Assembly (NCBI GenBank): GCA_947498705.1
Contig: CANMLW010000002.1
Coordinates: 186,001-250,000 of the forward strand
DNA from: an uncultured Aquimarina sp.
Lineage (GTDB): Bacteria > Bacteroidota > Bacteroidia > Flavobacteriales > Flavobacteriaceae
Direction of reading: 5' to 3'
Length of the DNA: 64,000 nucleotides
Shown here one piece after another: positions 35,299-43,174 of the stretch. A program made the translations under genes and the position numbers. Within the stretch, counting starts at the first letter, position 1. Each line of letters starts with the position of its first letter. The notes beneath the pieces were generated by a model. That model was not told the DNA's origin. It saw nothing but the letters and a program-made list of their open reading frames with translations, and searched no databases.

Positions 35299-36265
35299 TT
35301 TTAATAAGTGTTTTGGCAATCTCATCTTCTAAAAAGTAATTGCATTTTTTAGAAAACGCACCGAATTGACCTGTAGGGTTTATTTCTAAAAAGATGTATT
35401 TTTTATCGGTTGTTTTTATTAAATCTATTGAACCAGTATTAAGGCTTAATTCCCTCATTAAATGGTGCAACTTATTTTCTATTTTTTTTGGGAGTAGATA
35501 TGGCACAACTCTATTGGGTTTACTTTCATTATAATTTTTAAAACTATGTTTTGTTTTAGGGTCTAGTTGCGAAAAAATTGCTGAACTATAAAACTCACCT
35601 TCTAGATAAAAAACCCGTAGCTCAATCTCTTTTTTGATATAGGCTTGAAAAAATGAAGGAAAGAATTTTTCGGGAAGGGACTCAACAAATGTTATATTTA
35701 TAATTTCCATTTTAAAAGACGAAATAAAATTCTCTTCTATAAGACTGAAAGTTTCATATAGAGGTTTTGTAATAATAGCTTTGTGTTTTTGTACAAAATC
35801 AATAAGTTCTTTTTTCGAATTAGTAATTAATGATGCTGGGATACTCAACCCTAACTCTTTTGCTTTACGAAGTATAGAAAATTTATCAACACTTATTTTA
35901 TCTATTTTAGGAAGTTGATATGCGTTATCAAAGCTATGAAAAATTTGAGCATTCGTTTTTCTGATTTCCAGCCCTAAAAACCACCTCGTTTCAGAAACAT
36001 TAGTTTTACTCATCTCCATGCTTTCTATTGTTTTTTGAAGATGATCACGATACCCCATAAATCCCCTAAACCATACACTCTTAAATTTGTTTTGGTAACT
36101 ATATTGATCATTAAAATCATCAACTTCTAACGACCAATCATTTCCGTTTTCATAAAAATCAGATCCCGAAAAAAAATCGAATTGAGCATTTCTATATAAC
36201 AACCAATCCACAACATCTTGTGCTGTTTTGTCTTCATTTTTGTAATTTTTACAGATTAATATCAT
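35288..36265 (-). CDS. gwsG: ATP-grasp peptide ligase, grasp-with-spasm system
   Basis: 325 residues, ATP-grasp fold related to the RimK-like ligases that make macrolactone or macrolactam links in graspetides such as microviridins. Visible: FSILRKAKELGLSIPASLIT (pre-ATP domain), AIITKPL (ATP-contacting Lys), FFQAYIKKEIELRVFYLEGE, and the Mg-binding end GSIDLIKTTDKKYIFLEINP followed by TGQFG. It should join Asp or Glu side chains of the precursor to Ser/Thr or Lys. It lies 84 nt after the precursor gene and overlaps the next gene. Confidence 0.88.
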   Translation of the reverse strand: MILICKNYKNEDKTAQDVVDWLLYRNAQFDFFSGSDFYENGNDWSLEVDDFNDQYSYQNKFKSVWFRGFMGYRDHLQKTIESMEMSKTNVSETRWFLGLEIRKTNAQIFHSFDNAYQLPKIDKISVDKFSILRKAKELGLSIPASLITNSKKELIDFVQKHKAIITKPLYETFSLIEENFISSFKMEIINITFVESLPEKFFPSFFQAYIKKEIELRVFYLEGEFYSSAIFSQLDPKTKHSFKNYNESKPNRVVPYLLPKKIENKLHHLMRELSLNTGSIDLIKTTDKKYIFLEINPTGQFGAFSKKCNYFLEDEIAKTLIKNDE

Positions 36266-36307
36266 TATAATATCTTAAATCGATTATAAGAATAGTATTA
36301 ATATAAT

Positions 36308-36334
36308 ACTGGCAGCAAAACTAATACTGCCAGT
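36308..36334 (-). terminator. Hairpin between precursor and ligase genes (attenuator-like)
   Basis: 8-bp stem ACTGGCAG / CTGCCAGT with an 11-nt loop in the 84-nt gap. The U-tract on the minus strand is poor (TATTATATTAAT), so it is likely a partial terminator or mRNA-stabilising hairpin that would raise precursor over enzyme levels. Confidence 0.6.
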
Positions 36335-36349
36335 GTATTTTATTTTGGA

Positions 36350-36562
36350 TTAACAACAACCTGTGTCTTCCCAATCAAGAGTCCAAATAGGCCCCCAAAA
36401 CTCCAATCTGAATTTTTCGGTAATTTCTCCTTCACATTGTCCGTCTGGCCCTGATTGTCCTGGCTGTCCATGTCCTGGCTGCCCACATGATCCCCCACCA
36501 GTTATAGCACTTTTGTTCTCAATAATTAACTCTTTAATTTTAAAATCTTTTAATTTTTTCAT
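36350..36562 (-). CDS. gwsA: RiPP precursor peptide, grasp-with-spasm type
   Basis: 70 residues. The leader is MKKLKDFKIKELIIENKSAI followed by TGGG; the double-glycine site (residues 22-24) is typical for cleavage by C39-type peptidase-transporters. The core begins SCGQPGHGQPGQSGPDGQC, a glycine/proline segment with three GQPG-like units, then EGEITEKFRLEFWGPIW and the tail TLDWEDTGCC. Acidic residues (Asp, Glu) and Thr near the tail are candidate ester or amide cross-link sites for the ligase; four Cys (26, 43, 69, 70) are possible thioether or disulfide sites. No exporter is encoded in this window. Confidence 0.85.
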   Translation of the reverse strand: MKKLKDFKIKELIIENKSAITGGGSCGQPGHGQPGQSGPDGQCEGEITEKFRLEFWGPIWTLDWEDTGCC

Positions 36563-37085
36563 TCTTATTTATAATAAATTTTCCCTACTCTTTTAAGGAT
36601 TTTCGGACTCTCCTATTAATTCATAGCTAAATCAACATAAATTGACATCAATCTTTCTAGGAAAAAGTTGAAGTTCAAGGCAAAAAACGCAGTCATAGCT
36701 GGGCTAAGACGAGTATTTTTAACGCAGAAATTCGATTTTTTCCTTTATAAATCTTTTATGCCACTCCATATTAATTTAGCTATATAAAAAAACAGCTATT
36801 ATTAATTAATGTCATGATCTTTGCTTTTGTGACCTTAAAAATGCTTGTTTTTTTATTTGAGGAAGTATGGAGAGTATTTTCTGGGGAGTAACCATTTTGT
36901 AATTAGTACTTAACGATCAAATGTTAAATTTTTGCAAAAAGGAATTTAGGTTGTCCTTTTACTAGTTTTTACGTTCGATTATACGAATAATCCTCTTGTA
37001 AATTCTAGAAAGAATTACAACTTAGAAGAATTCAGAGAGAAAATAATTTTGAAGTAACCTGGATGTTAAATTTTTTGAAGTAACG
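36563..37085. other. Gene-free region upstream of the RiPP precursor
   Basis: 523 bp, AT-rich. It must hold the promoter of the RiPP operon, but no TAnnTTTG box at a good distance is obvious. A more GC-rich stretch at 36668-36735 (GCAGTCATAGCTGGGCTAAG and GACGAGTATTTTTAACGC) stands out from its surroundings and may be a dispersed repeat. Confidence 0.45.
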
Positions 37086-37721
37086 CTATTTTCTTCCAAA
37101 ATCTGCAGGAATTTCACCCCAGGCTTTAGTTTCCCATTTTACTATTTGGGTCGTATAGGTATTTGTTTTAAGCCAATGTATGGCTCGATCCACAAGTTCG
37201 AACATTGTAGCGTTTCTTGCAGATCTTTTCAGGTTTGTTTTACAAGTCTTCTTCTTTACCCATCCTATAGCAATTCTAGAATCAGAGTAAATGATACGAT
37301 CGCTGTTGATTTTTTTGAGATAGGCCAAACCATGAACCAATGCCAAAAACTCTCCTATATTATTAGTGCCCTGATCAAAAGGGCCTTGATGAAATAATTG
37401 TTTTTCTGTTTGTGTATCGACTCCACGATATTCCATTTTTCCGGGATTACCGCTAGAAGCGGCATCTACAGCAATAGAGTAGAGATTAGGTTCGCCGATT
37501 TTTTCTAATTGTTCTGGAGTTAGTGTTTTTTTTGGCTTGCTTTTTCCTTTATAATCTTCATAGTCTCCCTTAGAAGCTTTTTTGGCAAGGTCAAAGGACT
37601 CAAAGGATTTGTATTTAGCTCCAGAATACCCTTTTGTTGCTGCCAGGCAGTCACTCCATTTTGTATAAATTCCTGGCCGATGGCCTTCCCATACTACATA
37701 AAACTTTTCTTTTTTTGCCAT
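37086..37721 (-). CDS. rnhA: Ribonuclease HI with N-terminal RNase H-binding domain
   Basis: 211 residues. The N-terminal ~45 residues (KFYVVWEGHRPGIYTKWSDC, GYSGAKYKSFESFDLA) form the viroplasmin-like hybrid-binding domain seen in eukaryotic RNase H1 and some bacteria; the RNase H fold follows with YSIAVDAASSGNPGKMEY (first catalytic Asp), NNIGEFLALVHGL (Glu) and IIYSDSRIAIGWV (Asp). It removes RNA from RNA-DNA hybrids. The last 15 codons are duplicated at 33090-33137, implying that the 3' end of this gene served as a target for insertion while keeping the frame intact. Confidence 0.92.
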   Translation of the reverse strand: MAKKEKFYVVWEGHRPGIYTKWSDCLAATKGYSGAKYKSFESFDLAKKASKGDYEDYKGKSKPKKTLTPEQLEKIGEPNLYSIAVDAASSGNPGKMEYRGVDTQTEKQLFHQGPFDQGTNNIGEFLALVHGLAYLKKINSDRIIYSDSRIAIGWVKKKTCKTNLKRSARNATMFELVDRAIHWLKTNTYTTQIVKWETKAWGEIPADFGRK

Positions 37722-37933
37722 AATACGTTAATTGGTGGTTAATCGGTACTTTTTTGTAGTAGGTTGTTTTTTGCGTTAGGGATTACTCATTGATTTCAGT
37801 TGTTTTAAGAAATCGTGAATGCATAGCATTTATAGTTCAAATCCCGCATCACGCCTTAAGCGTGGGAGGAATTGTGACAAATAGCTCACTCAAACGCCAT
37901 TATCCATTACTTATATATGGTATTCTTTTGTAT

Positions 37934-38521
37934 TTATTTTGCAGCTTTTTTTTCTGCCGGAAATAATAACTCTTCTATAACGATAGGAAAATGCTTATAT
38001 TCTAATTGATGAATTGCTTTTGCAACATCTTCTGCAGAATCTTCTTCTGAAATAGAAGTTTTAGCCTGAAAAATGATGGCTCCTTCATCATAATGTTCGT
38101 TTACATAATGGATGGTAATTCCACTTTCTTTCTCTTTATTTTTGACTACTGCTTCATGAACATGGTGTCCATACATGCCTTTTCCTCCATATTTTGGTAA
38201 TAATGCCGGATGAACATTAATGACCTTATTAGGAAAGTAATCAATGATTTTTTTTGGAAATATCCAAAGGAACCCAGCAAGTACAATCACATCGGGTTGA
38301 GCGTCTTTTAAAATATTTAGGACTTCATTTGTGTCATAAAATGACGTTTTGTCAAAGTGTAAGGCCTTTACTTTTAGGTCATAAGCTCGTTTTAAGACTT
38401 TGGCACGCAGGTTGTTAGAGAACACATGTGTAACCTCAGCAATTTTTCGCTCATGGAAGTACTTGATTATATTTTCGGCATTGGTACCAGAGCCGGAAGC
38501 AAAAATTACAATACGTTTCAT
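37934..38521 (-). CDS. purN: Phosphoribosylglycinamide formyltransferase
   Basis: 195 residues. Third step of purine synthesis, using 10-formyltetrahydrofolate. The N-terminal IVIFASGSGTNAENIIKYF is the phosphate loop; catalytic residues are in VINVHPALLPKYGGKGMYG (Asn, His region), SGITIHYVNEHYDEGAIIF (His, Asp). Monocistronic, divergent from acpP. Confidence 0.96.
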   Translation of the reverse strand: MKRIVIFASGSGTNAENIIKYFHERKIAEVTHVFSNNLRAKVLKRAYDLKVKALHFDKTSFYDTNEVLNILKDAQPDVIVLAGFLWIFPKKIIDYFPNKVINVHPALLPKYGGKGMYGHHVHEAVVKNKEKESGITIHYVNEHYDEGAIIFQAKTSISEEDSAEDVAKAIHQLEYKHFPIVIEELLFPAEKKAAK

Positions 38522-38636
38522 AGTACGTTGAATGTTAAATTAGAGAGCACAAAAAAAACAATTATTATTCATTTTTAGGTAGCAAAAAGGCAATACTTCG
38601 CTATATTTGATAAAATACAAATACATTTTTATGGGA

Positions 38637-38670
38637 TTGTGGGGTTTTAAAATAAAGTTTTTTATTTTTG
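38637..38670 (+). promoter_or_regulatory. Putative promoter of acpP-fabF
   Basis: TATTTTTG at 38663-38670 fits the -7 box; TTG at 38637-38639 is a possible -33 element with a spacer slightly longer than usual. The acpP start is 32 nt downstream. Confidence 0.5.
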
Positions 38671-38701
38671 CCACCTAATTTAAAAATTAAAATTAAACAT
38701 T

Positions 38702-38935
38702 ATGTCAGACATTGCATCAAGAGTAAAAGCGATAATCGTTGACAAATTAGGCGTAGACGAAAACGAAGTTGTTAATGAAGCGAGTTTCACAAACGATTTG
38801 GGCGCTGATTCATTAGACACTGTAGAATTGATTATGGAATTCGAAAAAGAATTCGATATTCAAATTCCAGACGATCAAGCTGAAAATATTGCAACAGTAG
38901 GTCAAGCAATATCATATATCGAAGACGCAAAGTAA
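38702..38935 (+). CDS. acpP: Acyl carrier protein
   Basis: 77 residues, acidic, four-helix carrier of fatty acid intermediates. Ser37 in [15 protein letters not shown] is the phosphopantetheine attachment site. First gene of acpP-fabF-rnc, 17 nt before fabF. Confidence 0.98.
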   Translation: MSDIASRVKAIIVDKLGVDENEVVNEASFTNDLGADSLDTVELIMEFEKEFDIQIPDDQAENIATVGQAISYIEDAK

Positions 38936-38952
38936 TAACTTCACCACAAAGT

Positions 38953-40206
38953 ATGGATCTTAAGCGAGTTGTAGTCACAGGGCTTGGTGCATTGACACCA
39001 ATCGGTAAAAATATTAATGAATATTGGGACGGATTAGTAACCGGTAAAAGCGGTTGCGCTCCTATTACCTATTTTGATACCGAAAATTTCAAGACTAAAT
39101 TTGCTTGCGAAGTTAAAAATTATTCTCCCACAGATTATTTTGATAGAAAAGAAGCACGCAAGCTAGATAAATTTGCGCAGTATGCTATTGTTTCTTCTGA
39201 AGAAGCAATAAAAGATGCTGCCATTGATCTTGATACGGTCGATAAATTTAGAGTGGGTGTTATCTGGGGAGCAGGTATTGGTGGAATAGAAACTTTTCAG
39301 GAAGAAGTACTTGGGTATGCTAATGGCAATGGAACACCGCGTTTCAACCCTTTCTTTATCCCGAAAATGATCGCCGATATTGCTCCAGGACATATTTCTA
39401 TTAGAAATGGTTTTATGGGACCAAACTATACCACGGTTTCTGCATGTGCTTCTTCTGCTAATGCAATGATTGATGCCTTAAACTATATACGTTTAGGTCA
39501 TTGTGATGTCATTATTACAGGAGGAAGTGAAGCGGCAGTTACCATTGCTGGTATGGGAGGATTTAATGCTATGCACGCACTTTCTACAAGAAATGAAAGT
39601 CCAGAAACTGCCTCAAGGCCATTCGATGCAACCAGAGATGGTTTCGTTCTTGGAGAAGGTAGTGGGGCTCTTGTTCTTGAAGAATACGAACACGCAAAAG
39701 CACGAGGTGCTAAAATTTATGCCGAAGTCGTAGGAGGAGGAATGTCAAGTGATGCACATCACATGACAGCACCACATCCAGATGGAATAGGTGTAGAGCG
39801 TGTAATGCTTAATTGTTTAAGAGATGCAGGCGTACAACCAGAGCAAGTAGATGCTATAAACACTCATGGCACATCCACTCCTTTAGGAGATGTTGCAGAA
39901 TTGAAAGCTATCACTAAAGTTTTTGGGGATCATGCCGCTGCTATTAATATAAATTCAACAAAATCTATGACGGGGCACTTACTTGGCGCTGCAGGAGCTA
40001 TAGAAGCTATTGCTTCTGTTCTTGCAATGGAACACGGTATCGTACCTCCTACTATTAATCATACTACTAAGGATGATAACATAGATTCATCATTGAATTT
40101 GACCTTAAACAAAGCGCAAAAGCGTGAAATTAAATACGCAATGAGTAACACTTTTGGTTTCGGAGGTCACAATGCTTGTGTGTTGTTTAAAAAACTAGAC
40201 GAATAA
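38953..40206 (+). CDS. fabF: Beta-ketoacyl-ACP synthase II
   Basis: 417 residues. Elongates fatty acyl-ACP by condensation with malonyl-ACP. Catalytic Cys165 in TTVSACASSANAMIDAL, His in THGTSTPLGDVAE and His in KSMTGHLLGAAGAIEA form the Cys-His-His triad. Length and order match the family. Its TAA overlaps the ATG of rnc by one base (TAATG), and the terminator-like hairpin just after the stop lies inside rnc. Confidence 0.98.
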   Translation: MDLKRVVVTGLGALTPIGKNINEYWDGLVTGKSGCAPITYFDTENFKTKFACEVKNYSPTDYFDRKEARKLDKFAQYAIVSSEEAIKDAAIDLDTVDKFRVGVIWGAGIGGIETFQEEVLGYANGNGTPRFNPFFIPKMIADIAPGHISIRNGFMGPNYTTVSACASSANAMIDALNYIRLGHCDVIITGGSEAAVTIAGMGGFNAMHALSTRNESPETASRPFDATRDGFVLGEGSGALVLEEYEHAKARGAKIYAEVVGGGMSSDAHHMTAPHPDGIGVERVMLNCLRDAGVQPEQVDAINTHGTSTPLGDVAELKAITKVFGDHAAAININSTKSMTGHLLGAAGAIEAIASVLAMEHGIVPPTINHTTKDDNIDSSLNLTLNKAQKREIKYAMSNTFGFGGHNACVLFKKLDE

Positions 40207-40949
40207 TGAATGTTATTCGCAACATATTAAATTCCCGCTCTGAAAAGAACGGGAATTTTTTTTCCAGAATTCAGAAAATCCTTGGATTTAAGCCCAAAAA
40301 CATTAAACCGTATGAAAAAGCATTTACACATAGATCTTTAAACTTAAAAGATAAAAAGGGAAATGCTATTAATTTTGAACGATTAGAGTTTCTGGGTGAT
40401 GCAATGTTAAGTAGTGTAATTGCAGCACATTTATTTAAAGAGGTACCAGAGGGTAATGAGGGATATTTGACCAAAATGAGAGCCAAAGTTGTAAGTAGAA
40501 AACACCTTAATGAATTAGGTAAAGACCTTAAACTTATAGAGTTGGTTAAAACTAATATTCCGAAATCGCAGTTTGGAATTAATATACATGGCAATCTTTT
40601 TGAGGCACTGATTGGTGCTATTTATCTAGATCGAGGTTTTGTGTATTGTGAACGATTTATAAAAGAAGCCGTAATCGATCCTTATGTAGATATCGAAAGT
40701 CTTGAAGGGCAAGTGATAAGCTATAAAAGTTTATTGATAGAATGGTGTCAGAAAGAAAAAAAGGTATTTAATTACGAAGTCTATGAGGATACTGGTAAAG
40801 ATGAAATCAAGCATTTTGCAGTAAAACTATGGATTGATGAAAAAGTAATCGCAAAGGCGAGAGCAACTTCAAAAAAGAAAGCAGAAGAAAAAGCATCTAA
40901 AAGAGCCTATTTTGCACTTCAGACAAGAATAAATACACGTAATTCATAA
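40206..40949 (+). CDS. rnc: Ribonuclease III
   Basis: 247 residues. Cleaves double-stranded RNA. RNase III signature ERLEFLGDAMLSSVIAAHL with the catalytic Glu/Asp, second acidic site FEALIGAIYLDRG, and a C-terminal double-strand RNA-binding domain (YKSLLIEWCQKEKKVFNYEV, AKARATSKKKAEEKASKRAY). The first ~25 codons precede the conserved fold and contain a perfect stem-loop followed by eight T, so transcription from acpP-fabF is likely attenuated inside this gene. Confidence 0.95.
   Translation: MNVIRNILNSRSEKNGNFFSRIQKILGFKPKNIKPYEKAFTHRSLNLKDKKGNAINFERLEFLGDAMLSSVIAAHLFKEVPEGNEGYLTKMRAKVVSRKHLNELGKDLKLIELVKTNIPKSQFGINIHGNLFEALIGAIYLDRGFVYCERFIKEAVIDPYVDIESLEGQVISYKSLLIEWCQKEKKVFNYEVYEDTGKDEIKHFAVKLWIDEKVIAKARATSKKKAEEKASKRAYFALQTRINTRNS
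40229..40263 (+). terminator. Terminator-like hairpin inside the rnc 5' coding region
   Basis: Stem AAATTCCCG / CGGGAATTT (9 bp) with a 12-nt loop, followed by a T run to 40263, 23 nt after the fabF stop. Confidence 0.75.
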
Positions 40950-41101
40950 GTCTTTTTGTAGAACAGCTAATATTTATAAATAAAAGAATAGCAGGTTCGA
41001 AGTCAATTTTTGTAGGCACAATTTTATCTTATCTAAAGAGTTATTGATAAAAGATACTAACTCAATCGTTTTCGTAGAAATATCTTTATATTTTATTAAA
41101 C

Positions 41102-41129
41102 TTGTTGGGTGAATTTATTTGTATATTTC
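41102..41129 (+). promoter_or_regulatory. Putative promoter of the IPExxxVDY-pyk unit
   Basis: TTG (41102-41104), 17-nt spacer, TATATTTC (41122-41129), one mismatch from the -7 consensus, 25 nt before the GTG start. Confidence 0.4.
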
Positions 41130-41154
41130 GCGTTAATACTGAAAAAAAATCAAA

Positions 41155-41646
41155 GTGGCTGTTCAGCGCTTAGTACTAGATACCGTTGCCGATGATGATT
41201 ATGAACTCATCGCTGTTCATAGTTCATTAGTTTCATATAGGTTAGCCTATTTTTTAAATAAAAATTTAGGATTAAGACTTTATAGAAAAAATGAGGATAT
41301 CTATTATAACTATAAAGGAGGTATAGCAAGTTATCCCCTTTATCAATATGAAGATCATTTTCATTATAATACATTTAGTCTTTTTGGAAATAAATTTAAA
41401 ACAAGTGTGGTAATAGAAAATAGTACTTCTCAAGGGTTGTTTACTTCTATAGAAAATACAAATAAGACGACTTATTTGATCCCAGAGCTTAAAAATGTCG
41501 ACTATTTTCTAAAAATTGAAACAGAGACTATTAACTTTTCAGGTGTTACTCTATTAGATACCATACTTGCAATACCACAAATTATAACAGCGTATTTGGT
41601 AGATCACCAAAACCTTAAATCGAAGAATAATATAATATTTGAATAA
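41155..41646 (+). CDS. IPExxxVDY family protein
   Basis: 163 residues, starting at GTG. The family name comes from the motif seen here as LIPELKNVDYFLKIE near residues 103-117. These Bacteroidota proteins are of unknown function and are typically encoded next to pyruvate kinase, as here: the TAA overlaps the pyk ATG by one base. An upstream in-frame ATG is absent between the promoter box and the GTG, so GTG is preferred. Confidence 0.88.
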   Translation: MAVQRLVLDTVADDDYELIAVHSSLVSYRLAYFLNKNLGLRLYRKNEDIYYNYKGGIASYPLYQYEDHFHYNTFSLFGNKFKTSVVIENSTSQGLFTSIENTNKTTYLIPELKNVDYFLKIETETINFSGVTLLDTILAIPQIITAYLVDHQNLKSKNNIIFE

Positions 41647-43073
41647 TGCCAAAACGTAAAAGAACCAAAATAGTGGCTACTCTTGGTCCTGCAACCAACA
41701 GTAAGGAGATCTTAAAACAGATGTTGGAGGCAGGAGTAAACGTCTTTAGGATAAATTTTTCACACGCAGATTATGACGATGTTCGAGAGCGTGTAAAAAT
41801 AATCAGAGAATTAAGTAAAGAATATGGCTATAATGCTGCGATACTTGGTGATTTACAAGGTCCAAAATTGCGTGTTGGTGTGATGAAACAAGATATTATC
41901 GTTAATGATGGCGATACTATTAATTTTGTAACTGGCGAACCTTTTGAGGGTACTTCTGAAAAAGTGTTTATGAATTATAAGACTTTTCCAAAAGATGTAA
42001 AAGCAGGAGAGCGAATATTGCTCGATGATGGCAAGTTAATCTTTGAGGTTATTTCTTCTAATAAAAAAGATACAGTTAAGGCAAAAGTTATTCAGGGAGG
42101 TCCTTTAAAATCTAAGAAGGGAGTGAATCTTCCTAATACAAATATTTCGTTACCTGCATTGACCGAAAAAGATGTTAAGGACGCAATTTTTGCATGTGAA
42201 CAAGAAGTTGATTGGATTGCATTATCTTTTGTACGTCACCCAGAGGATTTGATTTTATTACAAGATCTTATAAAGAAAAATAGCGATCAGAAAATCCCGA
42301 TTATTGCAAAAATCGAAAAGCCAGAAGGAGTAGAGAATATTGATAAAATTGTAGCGTATTGTGATGGATTAATGGTTGCAAGAGGAGATCTTGGAGTCGA
42401 AATTCCTGCCGAGGAAGTGCCGTTGATTCAAAAGAAATTGGTGCTAAAAGCAAAAACAGCCAGAATACCAGTTATCATAGCAACGCAAATGATGGAGACT
42501 ATGATCGATAGTCTTACACCTACCAGAGCGGAGGTTAATGATGTAGCAAATTCTGTAATGGATGGTGCTGATGCAGTGATGTTATCAGGAGAGACTTCTG
42601 TAGGAAAGTTTCCTGTGCAGGTTATAGAAACTATGTCAAGAGTGATTCGTAGCGTAGAAACTTCTTCTTTGATTACAGTACCACAAAACCCTCCTCATAT
42701 TCGGACCAATAGATATATTACAAAATCTATTTGTTATCATGCAGCAACCATGGCCAATGAGATTGAAGCCAAAGCAATATGTACGCTTACTAATAGTGGA
42801 TATACGGCTTTTCAAATTTCTGCATGGCGACCAGATGCTCATATTTTGGTGTTTACCAGTAATCCAAGAATTTTATCTCAGCTTAACCTTTTATGGGGTG
42901 TAAAAGCATTTTTTTATGATAAGTTTGTAAGTACAGATGAGACTGTAGAGGATATTAATAAAATTGCTTTAGAACGTGGTTTTGTAGAGCAAGGAGATAT
43001 GCTAATTAATCTGGCTGCAATGCCAATAACGGCAAAAGGAATGGTAAATACTTTAAGAGTTTCTCAGATATAA
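41646..43073 (+). CDS. pyk: Pyruvate kinase
   Basis: 475 residues. Last step of glycolysis, making ATP and pyruvate from phosphoenolpyruvate. Motifs: RTKIVATLGPATNSKE, VFRINFSHADYDDV, ILGDLQGPKLRVG, IIAKIEKPEGVENIDKIV (catalytic Lys), GLMVARGDLGVEIP, MMETMIDSLTPTRAEVNDVA, DAVMLSGETSVGKFPV. The C-terminal domain is the usual allosteric one. Convergent with the LVIVD lipoprotein gene, separated by a strong bidirectional terminator. Confidence 0.97.
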   Translation: MPKRKRTKIVATLGPATNSKEILKQMLEAGVNVFRINFSHADYDDVRERVKIIRELSKEYGYNAAILGDLQGPKLRVGVMKQDIIVNDGDTINFVTGEPFEGTSEKVFMNYKTFPKDVKAGERILLDDGKLIFEVISSNKKDTVKAKVIQGGPLKSKKGVNLPNTNISLPALTEKDVKDAIFACEQEVDWIALSFVRHPEDLILLQDLIKKNSDQKIPIIAKIEKPEGVENIDKIVAYCDGLMVARGDLGVEIPAEEVPLIQKKLVLKAKTARIPVIIATQMMETMIDSLTPTRAEVNDVANSVMDGADAVMLSGETSVGKFPVQVIETMSRVIRSVETSSLITVPQNPPHIRTNRYITKSICYHAATMANEIEAKAICTLTNSGYTAFQISAWRPDAHILVFTSNPRILSQLNLLWGVKAFFYDKFVSTDETVEDINKIALERGFVEQGDMLINLAAMPITAKGMVNTLRVSQI

Positions 43074-43104
43074 AGGAGTTCTGTTTAAAAGAATTAACGA
43101 TAAT

Positions 43105-43150
43105 AATTTAAGGAATGGTTATTAAAAACAGGATAACCATTCCTTAAATT
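43105..43150. terminator. Bidirectional terminator between pyk and lipoprotein gene
   Basis: 18-bp perfect inverted repeat (43105-43122 and 43133-43150; core AAGGAATGGTTAT / ATAACCATTCCTT) with a 10-nt loop, AT-rich ends on both sides. Confidence 0.85.
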
Positions 43151-43174
43151 ATTTAAAACGAGAAAAGAGACTTT

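Larger units (their letters stand above)
33091..37133. mobile_element. Putative 4-kb genomic island at the rnhA 3' end
   Basis: Bounded by 47-bp direct repeats (33091-33137 and 37087-37133, one mismatch) of the rnhA coding end, with stop codons retained at both ends. Contents: DUF6624-like lipoprotein, SPASM protein, 82-aa protein, ATP-grasp ligase, RiPP precursor. No recombinase is encoded within, so either it was lost, acted in trans, or the structure arose by recombination. Insertion is an inference from the repeats. Confidence 0.6.

Noticed and set aside
37830..37870. tRNA-like 3' end (GTTCAAATCCCGC)
   Set aside because: The T-loop-like string has no matching stems or cloverleaf around it; only a 5-bp hairpin (CACGC / GCGTG) follows.
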